From NCBI RefSeq assembly GCF_001027745.1, contig NZ_LECU01000006.1, positions 558,001 to 622,000 of the forward strand: DNA of 64,000 bases, in the 5' to 3' direction. Made by a program: the position numbers and the translations under genes. Under the pieces are notes generated by a model, which saw only the letters and a list, made by a program, of their open reading frames with translations, had not been told where the DNA came from and did not search any database. This document shows, one piece after another, positions 8,244-16,406 of the stretch. How positions within the stretch are numbered: position 1 is the first letter of the stretch; every line of letters begins with the position of its first letter. This stretch comes from Pedobacter sp. BMA (GTDB lineage: Bacteria; Bacteroidota; Bacteroidia; Sphingobacteriales; Sphingobacteriaceae).

Positions 8244-9425
8244 TTATGATAGCTTTTGATAGGTTCTCCACCACAGATCAGGCATCTCACCATTTACAGC
8301 AGTCTGGTAATCATCGTACCGGCAGGGTACCAAATGATAACGTTCATTTTGCGATTGTCCTGAAGGATAAGGTACCTGCATCCACCACCGATCTGACTTT
8401 TTACTTTTAACAAATACCATCTCACCAGAGCCATCTTTTAGGCTGGTTCGATAAATCATAAACTGTGATTTTGGCGTCAATGGAAAATCTTTCTTACGGG
8501 CATAAAATCCATCTACAAAATACCAAACCATTTGTGCCAGTAAAAAAGCAGTCTGGCCGTTATTATCATAGGCGGGATTGAATTCGTAAAACCCGATAGA
8601 CGTTAATTTATCGTTCATCCCTGCATATCTTGATATTCTGCAGGCTTCTTCTCCATCGAAACCATTGGGTGTGGTGTTGGAGTTTGCAGCTGCATCTGCC
8701 GAACGGATTGCGCCGATATCAAAGCTAATCATGTTGGCATTGCGGATAATGGGCTCTGTTAAAGTAATATCCTGTGCAAATTCACCAAGGCGGTGAACAT
8801 CGAAATACAGTTTATCCATTACACTCAGGCTTTCCTGGTTCACAAAATAAGTCTGATAGCCCACATTGCTATAATTAAAAAGATAATTTGGCTGGTGAAG
8901 GAAAATTTTGTTCAGATAACAATCCGACCGGGTTTCAATCCCATCACGTTCATCATCTCCAATATCAAACTGATTATCGATTACCACCAGGTCTACCTTT
9001 TGTTCCAGGTCTTCATACCCCAGGTATTGTCCATAGGTGAGATCTTGTCCACCTCCGATAATAATGGGTATAATATCTTTTTTAATCAACTCGGAAACGA
9101 CCATTTTCATCGCTATGTAAGTGTCGGCAATAGTAGCCCCGTGTTTGATGTTTCCCAAATCAGCAATCCGGCAATTAAAGGCACCTTCGTTAAGGCGGTA
9201 AAACTTTTCTCTGAAATAATCAGGGCCTAAAGCGCAGCCTTCGTTATTAACAGCGCCCCTTCCGTCTAATACACCGATAATAGCTAAATCGTAGGTGTTT
9301 TCGTCAAAATCGGGAAATGATTCAGAGTGGATGTGTGCTTTTAAACCAAGCTGACTGGTGAAAAAACCTTGTTTGGGTGTAAAACTATCAGGGTTTACTG
9401 GTGAAAAGAAATCCGTTAGCGACAT
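8244..9425 (-). CDS. Arginase/formimidoylglutamase-family protein with altered metal site
   Basis: The 393-residue protein has the alpha/beta arginase-agmatinase fold. The three metal-binding segments are recognisable but changed. The GGDHS motif reads GGGQDL (124-129), so the histidine is Q127. The DAHxD motif reads DNQFD (150-154), so its histidine is Q151. The SxDxDxxDP motif reads SFDIGAI (234-240), so the second aspartate is G238 while D236 stays. Canonical members hydrolyse guanidino compounds at a two-manganese centre. With three of the six classical ligands replaced, a normal centre is doubtful. Bacteroidota genomes usually label this group formimidoylglutamase, by homology. The protein may bind a ligand, use a single metal or have another role. 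It is monocistronic and divergent from the epimerase gene. Confidence 0.78.
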   Translation of the reverse strand: MSLTDFFSPVNPDSFTPKQGFFTSQLGLKAHIHSESFPDFDENTYDLAIIGVLDGRGAVNNEGCALGPDYFREKFYRLNEGAFNCRIADLGNIKHGATIADTYIAMKMVVSELIKKDIIPIIIGGGQDLTYGQYLGYEDLEQKVDLVVIDNQFDIGDDERDGIETRSDCYLNKIFLHQPNYLFNYSNVGYQTYFVNQESLSVMDKLYFDVHRLGEFAQDITLTEPIIRNANMISFDIGAIRSADAAANSNTTPNGFDGEEACRISRYAGMNDKLTSIGFYEFNPAYDNNGQTAFLLAQMVWYFVDGFYARKKDFPLTPKSQFMIYRTSLKDGSGEMVFVKSKKSDRWWMQVPYPSGQSQNERYHLVPCRYDDYQTAVNGEMPDLWWRTYQKLS

Positions 9426-9452
9426 ATATTTAAAACTCTCGCCTCAAATATC

Positions 9453-9460
9453 TATTTTTG
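9453..9460 (+). promoter_or_regulatory. Putative -7 box of the epimerase-serB operon
   Basis: TATTTTTG matches TAnnTTTG, 36 bases before the ATG at 9497. No TTG is visible at the matching -33 position. Confidence 0.3.
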
Positions 9461-9496
9461 AATGCGTATTTCCACATATAGCTTGAAAAAAATAAA

Positions 9497-10459
9497 ATGA
9501 TACTGGTAACCGGAGGAACTGGATTTTTAGGGTCTGAATTGATAAAGCAGTTAACTGATCATGGTTCTGCTGTACGGGCGCTGAAAAGGAAGAATTCTAA
9601 AGTTCCTGCTTTAATAGCCGAAAATCCATTGGTAGAATGGGTTATCTCGGATATTAATGAGCCTGCAGATCTGCAAACAGCATTCGAAGGGATAACCCAG
9701 GTTTACCACTGTGCGGCCTTTGTTTCATTGAGTCCAAAATATAAAAAGCAACTTTTTCATGTCAACATAGAAGGGACCTCTAACGTTGTTAACCTTTGTG
9801 TTGAGAACAATTGCCGTCTGCTTCATGTAAGTTCGGTTGCCGCGCTGGGGCTGGCAAAGAAAGGCAGTAAAATCACCGAAAAAGATTTCTGGGAGTATGA
9901 TTCCAAAGCCCATGCCTATGGCTTGTCAAAATACGAGGGCGAAATGGAAGTATGGCGAGGAATTAATGAGGGGCTTAATGCCATTATTGTCAACCCTTCG
10001 GTAATCATCGGGAAAAATGCGGGTTTTGAAGGGAGTGGTGCAATATTTAAACTTGTTAAAGGTGGTTTTCCTTTTTATACCAATGGGGCATCGGGATTTG
10101 TGGATGTGGAAGATGTGGTACGTGCAATGATATTATTAATGGATTCAAAGATACGAGGTGAACGTTATATCATATCTGCGGGAGATATCCATTATAAAGA
10201 GTTATTTGCGGCAATAGCCAATGGCTTTAATGTTGAGCCGCCTAAAAAAGAAGCAAAGGGCTGGATGCTTGGAATTGCCTGGCGTGCATTGAAATTAGTA
10301 TCTGTATTTACAGGAAGTGACCCATCAATAACTAAAGATACCGCAAAAAGCAGTGTAACTTTTAGTTATTACAATAATAATAAAGTGATTGAGCAAACTG
10401 GAATTGTATTTAAACCAGTTTTGCAAAGCATTAAGGAAATTACCCAATATTTAAAATAA
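9497..10459 (+). CDS. NAD-dependent epimerase/dehydratase (extended SDR)
   Basis: The 320-residue extended short-chain dehydrogenase has GGTGFLG at 6-12 for the dinucleotide. The catalytic S112/S113 lie in HVSSVAALG, and the YxxxK pair is Y141 and K145 in AYGLSK. The pattern resembles dihydroflavonol-4-reductase-like and 3-beta-hydroxysteroid-dehydrogenase-like bacterial proteins rather than sugar-nucleotide epimerases, but the substrate cannot be read from the sequence. Its TAA stop overlaps the next start codon by one base (TAATG at 10457-10461), so it is probably translationally coupled to the SerB-like gene. There is no evident pathway link to serine synthesis beyond this coupling. Confidence 0.85.
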   Translation: MILVTGGTGFLGSELIKQLTDHGSAVRALKRKNSKVPALIAENPLVEWVISDINEPADLQTAFEGITQVYHCAAFVSLSPKYKKQLFHVNIEGTSNVVNLCVENNCRLLHVSSVAALGLAKKGSKITEKDFWEYDSKAHAYGLSKYEGEMEVWRGINEGLNAIIVNPSVIIGKNAGFEGSGAIFKLVKGGFPFYTNGASGFVDVEDVVRAMILLMDSKIRGERYIISAGDIHYKELFAAIANGFNVEPPKKEAKGWMLGIAWRALKLVSVFTGSDPSITKDTAKSSVTFSYYNNNKVIEQTGIVFKPVLQSIKEITQYLK

Positions 10460-11760
10460 TGCCCAAACAAAAATCCTATTACATCATCGATTTCGATAGC
10501 ACTTTTACACAGGTAGAAGCGCTTGACGAACTCGCCAGAATCTCTTTGAAGAACCACCCTGAAAGAGAAGCCATTTATCAGAAAATTGAAGATTATACCA
10601 ACCTTGCTATGGAAGGTAAACTATCTTTTTCAGAAAGCTTAGCCCAGCGTGTTAAACTTCTGGAGGCAAATGAAGAGCATCTGAAGCAGCTGATTAAGCA
10701 CCTGAAGAAAAAAGTTTCTACTTCATTTTCGCGTAATGCAGATTTTTTTAAAAAGCACAGCGATGATGTACTAATTGTTTCCGGTGGTTTTAAAGAATTT
10801 ATTACTCCGGTTGTTAGTCAATACCACATTAAAAAGGAAAATATTTATGCCAATACCTTTGTTACTACTGGTGATGGTAAGATTATCGACTATGACCATG
10901 CCAACCCTTTGAGTGAGGAGGGCGGCAAAGTTAAATTGCTTCAGCATCTTAAGCTGGAGGGAGAACTTTTTGGTATTGGCGACGGATACTCAGATTTCCA
11001 GTTGAGAGAAAGTGGGTTGATTAACAAGTTTTTTGCATTTACTGAAAATATCTCGAGGGAAAGTATTGTTGCCAAAGCAGATCACGTTACACCGAGTTTT
11101 GATGAATTTCTTTATGTGAATGATCTACCCAGGGCTATATCATATCCAAAGAACAGAATTTTGTGTCTGGTAATCGGAGATGTTGATCCCAGAAGCCTGG
11201 CGATTCTTAAAAATGATGGCTTTTCTATCAGGCATAAATCTTCATTTGAAGACAAATACATTAAAGATGTTGGTATGATTCTTTATGCAGATGGAGAAAA
11301 CATGGATAGAGAAAAACTTAAGGACGCCGCAAAACTTAAAACGATCGGTTATTTAGGTAACTCTAAAAATAAAATTGACCTTGATCTTTGCACGAAACAG
11401 GGTATTGTTGTTTTCGATGATGCTAAACATAATCCCCGTAATTTCGATTTTATTCCCAAGCGTGTGGCTGATTTTATGAATACGGGTGCTACTTATTTGA
11501 GTACAAATTTTCCAAATCTCCAACTTCCTAAAATCGACAAGTCTCATCGTTTAATCCATATACATAAAAATGTGCCGGGCATTATGGCTAATATCAATAC
11601 GGTTTTTGCAAAACATGATATCAACATCGTTAGCCAGTTTTTGATGACGAATCCGGAAATCGGATATGCCATTACAGACATTAACACGGAATATGATAAG
11701 CAGTTATTTAAGTCGCTTAAAAAAATTGAACATACCATAAAGTTCAGGGTCCTGTATTAA
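10459..11760 (+). CDS. Phosphoserine phosphatase fused to a SerA-like tail with ACT domain
   Basis: This 433-residue protein has an N-terminal HAD phosphatase (about 1-220). It carries the DFDST nucleophile loop (D11, D13), S108-G-G, K157 and GDGYSD (D175, D179), a complete SerB-type active site for dephosphorylating phosphoserine. From about 235 the sequence changes. Residues 293-320 (LKTIGYLGN, KIDLDLCTKQGIVVF) resemble the start of 3-phosphoglycerate dehydrogenase. Residues 343-357 (GATYLSTNFPNLQLP) and the ACT domain 363-433 (HRLIHIHKNVPG to the end) resemble the SerA C-terminus. The NAD-binding Rossmann core in between is missing. The tail may therefore sense serine and control the phosphatase, as the ACT domain does in SerA. 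This regulatory role is inference; the fusion is read directly from one uninterrupted frame. Confidence 0.82.
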   Translation: MPKQKSYYIIDFDSTFTQVEALDELARISLKNHPEREAIYQKIEDYTNLAMEGKLSFSESLAQRVKLLEANEEHLKQLIKHLKKKVSTSFSRNADFFKKHSDDVLIVSGGFKEFITPVVSQYHIKKENIYANTFVTTGDGKIIDYDHANPLSEEGGKVKLLQHLKLEGELFGIGDGYSDFQLRESGLINKFFAFTENISRESIVAKADHVTPSFDEFLYVNDLPRAISYPKNRILCLVIGDVDPRSLAILKNDGFSIRHKSSFEDKYIKDVGMILYADGENMDREKLKDAAKLKTIGYLGNSKNKIDLDLCTKQGIVVFDDAKHNPRNFDFIPKRVADFMNTGATYLSTNFPNLQLPKIDKSHRLIHIHKNVPGIMANINTVFAKHDINIVSQFLMTNPEIGYAITDINTEYDKQLFKSLKKIEHTIKFRVLY

Positions 11761-11796
11761 AAGCAAGTGACCAATACTAAATACTTAATAATTTAA

Positions 11797-12762
11797 ATGG
11801 ATTTTACACCAGAAATTTTAAACAAACTAAACCAGCTGCAGGAAAAGTACACAGCTATGGGGCAGGATATGGCTTCATACCTTGACGGATTGCTTTATGC
11901 GGATTTTCTTACTTATTGGGATTATATTCACCTTGATACTTTATTAAGCTTACAGAGTCCTAAAACCCCTATTCCTGATGAAGAGATTTTTATCATGTAT
12001 CATCAGATTACGGAACTTTATTTCAAGCTCTCTTTACATGAATTCAGGCAGATCTCAGAACATGAAAATCTAACGGCAGAATTTTTCACGGCGAGGGTGA
12101 AACGGATCAACGCCTATTTCAATGCCTTGACGACTTCTTTTGAAGTGATGGTGGACGGGATGGAGAAAGAACAGTTTTTAAAATTCCGAATGTCTCTTTT
12201 ACCTGCAAGTGGTTTTCAATCGGGGCAGTATAGAATGATTGAAATTTGTGCTACGGATTTTACTCGCCTGGTAGATAAAAGCAAGCGTGAGGATTTAACG
12301 AATGCAACCATTGAGGAGCAATTTGAACATATTTACTGGAAATTTGGCGCTACCGAGCTGGCATCAGGTAAACAGACATTAACATTGAAGCAGTTTATTA
12401 AAAAATATGCTAATCAATTTTTGCAGCTTGCGAAGGAACGATCAGATACTAATCTTTCGGCGCTCTATCATCAGCTCCAGTTGAGCGGGGCTGATGTTTC
12501 AGTATTAGCGGAAGAACTCCGCAAACTTGATTTGTATGTAAATGTTGAATGGCCTTTATCACATTATAAATCAGCTGTTCGTTACTTAGAAAAAGATCCG
12601 GTAGATGTAGCTGCAACGGGTGGGACAAACTGGCAAAAATATTTGCCTCCGCGTTTTCAAAAGAGAATTTTTTATCCGTTTTTATGGACAAACGAGCAGA
12701 TGGAAGAATGGGGAAAAGGTTGGGTGCTTAGTGTACTCAAAACACTCAAAAACAAAGACTAA
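11797..12762 (+). CDS. Tryptophan 2,3-dioxygenase family protein
   Basis: The 321-residue protein shows the family motif FIMYHQITELYFKLSLHE (65-82). H69 corresponds to the substrate-contacting histidine. The later WPLSHYKSAVRYL segment holds the probable heme-ligand histidine, followed by ATGGTNWQKYL, the counterpart of the GTGGS loop near the indole site. Tryptophan 2,3-dioxygenase opens tryptophan to N-formylkynurenine, the entry to the kynurenine pathway. No kynureninase or other pathway gene is nearby. The gene is 36 bases after the SerB-like gene and could be cotranscribed. The second half is less like characterised enzymes, so substrate specificity is not certain. Confidence 0.85.
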   Translation: MDFTPEILNKLNQLQEKYTAMGQDMASYLDGLLYADFLTYWDYIHLDTLLSLQSPKTPIPDEEIFIMYHQITELYFKLSLHEFRQISEHENLTAEFFTARVKRINAYFNALTTSFEVMVDGMEKEQFLKFRMSLLPASGFQSGQYRMIEICATDFTRLVDKSKREDLTNATIEEQFEHIYWKFGATELASGKQTLTLKQFIKKYANQFLQLAKERSDTNLSALYHQLQLSGADVSVLAEELRKLDLYVNVEWPLSHYKSAVRYLEKDPVDVAATGGTNWQKYLPPRFQKRIFYPFLWTNEQMEEWGKGWVLSVLKTLKNKD

Positions 12763-12848
12763 TAATCAAATAAAGCTATTAAAAGCGCTTCATTTTTATT
12801 AATTTGCGCAAAATAATTATTGACAGCATTAGTGAGGTATTGAGCTGC

Positions 12849-12870
12849 TGAGTGTGATCGTTTACACTCA
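12849..12870 (+). other. Short stem-loop in the ilvE leader
   Basis: TGAGTGT (12849-12855) pairs with ACACTCA (12864-12870) over an 8-base loop, 37 bases before the likely ilvE start. It has no T-run and no obvious leader peptide rich in branched-chain codons, so a regulatory role is only a possibility. Confidence 0.3.
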
Positions 12871-12907
12871 ATCATCCTATTATTCACTCATTCAAAATTT
12901 CTATATC

Positions 12908-13972
12908 ATGACCGAGACACTAGATATAAAAATCACAAAAGCCGATCAAACCCGATTGACTGTTACTGATTTTTCTCAATTACCCTTTGGTAAAGTTTTT
13001 ACCGATCACATGTTTACCGCCGATTTTGAGGATGGCGAGTGGAAAAACCTACAAATTCTTCCTTATGGCCCCATCCCGATGAGCCCTGCGATTTCTGCAT
13101 TGCACTACGGTCAGGCAATTTTCGAAGGATTAAAAGCCTACCGTCAGCCTGATGGCAAAATCAGCGTATTCCGTGCAAATAAGAACTTCGAAAGATTCAA
13201 TAAGTCTGCAGAAAGAATGTCGATGGCAACCGTGCCAGAAGAAATCTTTATGCAAGGTTTAGCTGCCCTAATCAATGTAGATGAAAAGTGGGTGCCAAAT
13301 CAGGATGACTATGCTTTATATATCCGTCCGGTAATGTTTGCTACCGATCCCTATTTGGGCGTGAAAGCTTCAGACACCTATAAGTTTGCTTTATTGACTA
13401 CACCTACCGGTCCTTATTACAGTTCTGCGTTGAAAGTTAAAATTGAAACAGAATTCACACGTGCAGATGATGGTGGAGTTGGCTTCGCAAAAACCGCGGG
13501 CAATTATGCACGTTCATTGTATCCCTTCGAGCAGGCCAAAAAAGAAGGCTTCGATCAGTTGATTTGGACCGATTCAGTAACGCATGAATATATTGAGGAA
13601 GCTGGAACTGCAAATTTAATTTTTGTGATCAATGGAAAGTTGGTAACGCCATCCGTTCGGAGTACGGTTTTAGACGGTGTAACCCGCGATACGATTATTC
13701 AATTGGCTAAACAAGATGGTATTGAGGTTGAGGAACGCAGGGTTTCTGTTAAAGAAATCATCGAAGGAATCGAAAACGGCACTTTAACTGAGGCTTTTGC
13801 AGCAGGTACTGCAGCTACAGTAACCCACGTGGGCCAAATCGGTTATAAAGGTGAAGTTTATCAACTAACAGATCCTTCGACAAGGTACATATCAAATGGC
13901 ATTGCTAAAAAACTTAATGACATCCGTTACGGACTAGTTCCAGATGAATTTGGATGGAACTGGATTTTGTAA
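12908..13972 (+). CDS. ilvE: Branched-chain amino acid aminotransferase
   Basis: This fold-type IV PLP enzyme transfers the amino group of glutamate to the keto acids of leucine, isoleucine and valine, and in reverse in catabolism. The start chosen is the ATG at 12908 (MTETLDIKITKADQ), giving 354 residues, the typical length of the longer subgroup. The frame is open to 12854, but those 18 codons look like leader. The substrate loop PYGPIPMSPAISALHYGQAIFEG is near residue 43. The PLP lysine is in GFAKTAGNYARSLYP. The cofactor-phosphate region has EEAGTANLIFV and later GTAATVTHVG. It is monocistronic with its own terminator. Confidence 0.93.
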   Translation: MTETLDIKITKADQTRLTVTDFSQLPFGKVFTDHMFTADFEDGEWKNLQILPYGPIPMSPAISALHYGQAIFEGLKAYRQPDGKISVFRANKNFERFNKSAERMSMATVPEEIFMQGLAALINVDEKWVPNQDDYALYIRPVMFATDPYLGVKASDTYKFALLTTPTGPYYSSALKVKIETEFTRADDGGVGFAKTAGNYARSLYPFEQAKKEGFDQLIWTDSVTHEYIEEAGTANLIFVINGKLVTPSVRSTVLDGVTRDTIIQLAKQDGIEVEERRVSVKEIIEGIENGTLTEAFAAGTAATVTHVGQIGYKGEVYQLTDPSTRYISNGIAKKLNDIRYGLVPDEFGWNWIL

Positions 13973-13986
13973 ACCAGTATTAGGTC

Positions 13987-14028
13987 AAAAAAAAAATCCC
14001 CGTTCGTAAAAGTCCGGGGAATTTTTTT
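13987..14028. terminator. Bidirectional terminator between ilvE and the DUF4920 gene
   Basis: AATCCCCG pairs with CGGGGAATT, flanked by a run of ten As on one side and seven Ts on the other. It therefore works in either direction for the two convergent genes. Confidence 0.85.
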
Positions 14029-14049
14029 GCATATGTATTTTTATTTTGC

Positions 14050-14514
14050 TTATTTATCGAGTATCACTACTCCTTTAGCTTCAAACGCTAACTCTTTTTT
14101 TGGATCGGTTATTTTCGCTACCTCTTCCGGAGTTTTTTTTGCATCTTCAGCATAATGGCGTAAAGTTTCTACAGATATGGTTTGTTTCTTCGCAATTCCA
14201 TCAAGTATTACTTTCTTACCTACAATATCCATAGGCATAAAGAATGCATAATCTTTAAAGGTCACCCGCATTGGGTCGCCATTTGGCATCTCCAATGTCA
14301 TCCAGCATCCTTTCTTTTTGCAAACATCAACAACCTTTCCTTCAATTTTCATGTCAACTGCATTCTTGTCACCCATAGCAGCTTCCATTTTAGCTGCAGG
14401 CTTTACCGCTCCAGGTTTTACCTCTTCGCCAAACTTTTGGCCGGTGTAAGCAGTTTGTGCAAAGCTAAGTGCTGTAAAAAAGCAAATGCCCAGGCTTAGA
14501 ATAATTTTTTTCAT
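14050..14514 (-). CDS. DUF4920-family exported protein
   Basis: The start at 14514 (MKKIILSLGICFFTALSFAQ) gives 154 residues with a clean signal peptide. The longer frame to 14559 would place its first codons over a TAACTTTG -7 box, so it is rejected. The mature protein has VEGKVVDVCKKKGCWMTL-like features: IEGKVVDVC, then the CKKKGCWM cysteine pair, and a beta-rich OB-like core with VTFKDYAFFMP. The family is of unknown function, common in Bacteroidota and expected in the periplasm. The cysteine pair could bind metal or form a disulfide. It is monocistronic. Confidence 0.8.
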   Translation of the reverse strand: MKKIILSLGICFFTALSFAQTAYTGQKFGEEVKPGAVKPAAKMEAAMGDKNAVDMKIEGKVVDVCKKKGCWMTLEMPNGDPMRVTFKDYAFFMPMDIVGKKVILDGIAKKQTISVETLRHYAEDAKKTPEEVAKITDPKKELAFEAKGVVILDK

Positions 14515-14853
14515 GGTCTGATATTTTAGAATTTGTTTCCGGTTATTTATCTTATTCAAAGTTATTTAAAATTTATTTGAATAGTAAAAACAAAAAATCC
14601 TCGCTAGCGATCGCTAACGAGGAAAATCATCCCTATTGTTGTCATCACATCCCATGATGTACGAACATAATACATTAGGCAAATGACAATCCAAAAATTA
14701 ACAAATTCCCAAGCAATATATTAAATTGTTGATATGTAGTGTTTTACGATTTTTTTACGTTCGAATGCCAAAAGGATTATTACTTTTTATTGGGGAATCT
14801 TAGTTATTTCTTCAAAAAACTGGTGAAAAATTTCCCCATATTCCCCATTTATA
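14515..14853. other. 339-base gap between the DUF4920 gene and radA
   Basis: This non-coding stretch holds a minus-strand TAACTTTG box at 14564-14557, likely the -7 element of the DUF4920 gene, and the radA terminator at about 14598-14623. No open frame with coding character and no RNA gene is seen in the remaining AT-rich sequence. Confidence 0.5.
14586..14623 (-). terminator. radA terminator
   Basis: TCCTCGCTAGCGATCGCTAACGAGGA (26 bases) is an almost perfect palindrome with one mismatched pair. On the minus strand it is followed by TTTTTTGTTTTT, the layout of an intrinsic terminator for radA, whose stop is 231 bases upstream. The long distance is unusual. Confidence 0.7.
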
Positions 14854-16230
14854 CTAACCAAAAATCATCTCGAATACCTCTTCAATTTTGCTCACTGCCT
14901 TAATTTCCAGGTTGTATTTAGATATTTCTATTCCTTTTAAATTATACTTGGAAATGTATATGGTTTCAAAACCCAGTTTATCTGCCTCAGCAATGCGCTG
15001 TTCTATTCTGTTCACTGCTCTTATCTCACCAGATAATCCAACCTCCGCTGCAAAGCAGTTTTTCGAAGATATCGGTATGTCCTGATGTGATGAGATAATG
15101 GCTATCAGTACCGCCATGTCGATTGCCGGGTCCTCCACTCTTAGACCACCCGCTATATTCAGAAAAACATCTTGAGTACTTAATCTAAAACCACAGCGCT
15201 TTTCCAGCACGGCGAGAAGCATATTCATTCGTTTGGTATCGAACCCTGTTGCTGATCGTTGTGGTGTGCCATATGCTGCTGCACTTACCAGTGCCTGTGT
15301 CTCGATTAACATGGGCCGGGCACCTTCCAGCATTGCTGAAACAGCAATTCCACTTAGCTCCTCATCCCTTTGTGAAAGTAAGATTTCCGACGGATTTGAT
15401 ACTTCCCGCAGTCCACTTCCCTGCATTTCATAAATGCCCAGTTCGGCAGCTGCTCCAAATCTGTTTTTCACTGAGCGTAAAATGCGGTAAACATGATGCC
15501 TGTCGCCTTCAAATTGCAATACGGTGTCTACCATATGCTCAAGGATTTTTGGACCTGCTATGGCTCCATCTTTCGTGATATGACCAATTAAAAAAACGGG
15601 GACACCTGTTTCTTTAGCAAATCTCAATAATTCTGCAGTACATTCTCTTACCTGCGATACACTGCCGGGCGTGGAATCGATATGTGAGGAATGTAAGGTT
15701 TGAATAGAGTCGACAACCAATATTTCCGGCTCCAGTATTTCGATTTGTTTGAAGATATTTTGCGTAGAGGTTTCGGTTAATATATAGCAATCTGAAGAGG
15801 GACTTTCTTTAATTCGCTCTGCTCTCATTTTTATCTGTTGCTCACTTTCTTCACCTGAGATGTAAAGTAATTTTTTACCTTTCAGATTTAGTGCCAGCTG
15901 AAGCATGAGTGTTGATTTACCAATCCCTGGTTCACCCCCGATCAAAACCAGTGAACCTTCCACTAATCCACCCCCGAGTACGCGGTCTAACTCTTTATCT
16001 CCCGTCAATATCCTGCGTTCAACGGATGACTTTATCTCATCTACTTTACTGGGTTTACTTACCTTTCTGGTAGTTGATTCTGTTTTCCATTCCGGAACGG
16101 CAGCTGAATTCTTTTCTACAATCTCTTCTACAAAGGTATTCCACTGCCCGCATGATGGGCACTTTCCAAGCCACTTTGCCGACTCATAGCCACAACTCTG
16201 GCAGAAATATGCTGTTTTTGATTTTGCCAA
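14854..16230 (-). CDS. radA: DNA repair protein RadA (Sms)
   Basis: The 458-residue protein contains all RadA parts in order. These are a zinc finger (C10, C13, C24, C27), Walker A GEPGIGKS at 99-106, Walker B LVVDS at 171-175, the RadA-specific KNRFG motif at 255-259, and a C-terminal Lon-like P domain. RadA is a ring helicase related to DnaB and RecA that extends recombination intermediates and supports branch migration. The length is typical. Upstream are rng and its terminator, so radA has its own transcription unit. No promoter box was convincing. Confidence 0.96.
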   Translation of the reverse strand: MAKSKTAYFCQSCGYESAKWLGKCPSCGQWNTFVEEIVEKNSAAVPEWKTESTTRKVSKPSKVDEIKSSVERRILTGDKELDRVLGGGLVEGSLVLIGGEPGIGKSTLMLQLALNLKGKKLLYISGEESEQQIKMRAERIKESPSSDCYILTETSTQNIFKQIEILEPEILVVDSIQTLHSSHIDSTPGSVSQVRECTAELLRFAKETGVPVFLIGHITKDGAIAGPKILEHMVDTVLQFEGDRHHVYRILRSVKNRFGAAAELGIYEMQGSGLREVSNPSEILLSQRDEELSGIAVSAMLEGARPMLIETQALVSAAAYGTPQRSATGFDTKRMNMLLAVLEKRCGFRLSTQDVFLNIAGGLRVEDPAIDMAVLIAIISSHQDIPISSKNCFAAEVGLSGEIRAVNRIEQRIAEADKLGFETIYISKYNLKGIEISKYNLEIKAVSKIEEVFEMIFG

Positions 16231-16357
16231 CTGATTATTGATTTAGATTACGAATTTAACCTTTCAGGGTTGAAACTGCTTTTATTTTTTTGAACAATCA
16301 GGCTATTCTTCGATATATCGTTTGTATTTCTTTAAGCATGCCGGATCAGATATTAAC

Positions 16358-16390
16358 AAAAAAGCCCGAATCGGAAGATCCAGGCTTTTT
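16358..16390 (-). terminator. rng terminator
   Basis: On the minus strand AAAAAGCC pairs with GGCTTTTTT over a loop of about 16 bases that can partly pair internally. It ends in a T-run, 17 bases after the rng stop codon. Confidence 0.75.
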
Positions 16391-16406
16391 GATAATGTAA
16401 TTTGAA

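Noticed and set aside
8793..9230. 145-codon plus-strand frame antisense to the arginase-like gene
   Set aside because: It has the composition expected for an antisense shadow and the arginase frame contains recognisable motifs throughout.
12620..12802. 60-codon frame at the end of the tryptophan dioxygenase gene
   Set aside because: It overlaps the conserved C-terminus of the dioxygenase in another frame and is unlike any known protein.
12854..12907. Short leader peptide or longer start for ilvE
   Set aside because: The 18 codons lack runs of Leu, Ile or Val codons and the conserved enzyme begins at 12908.
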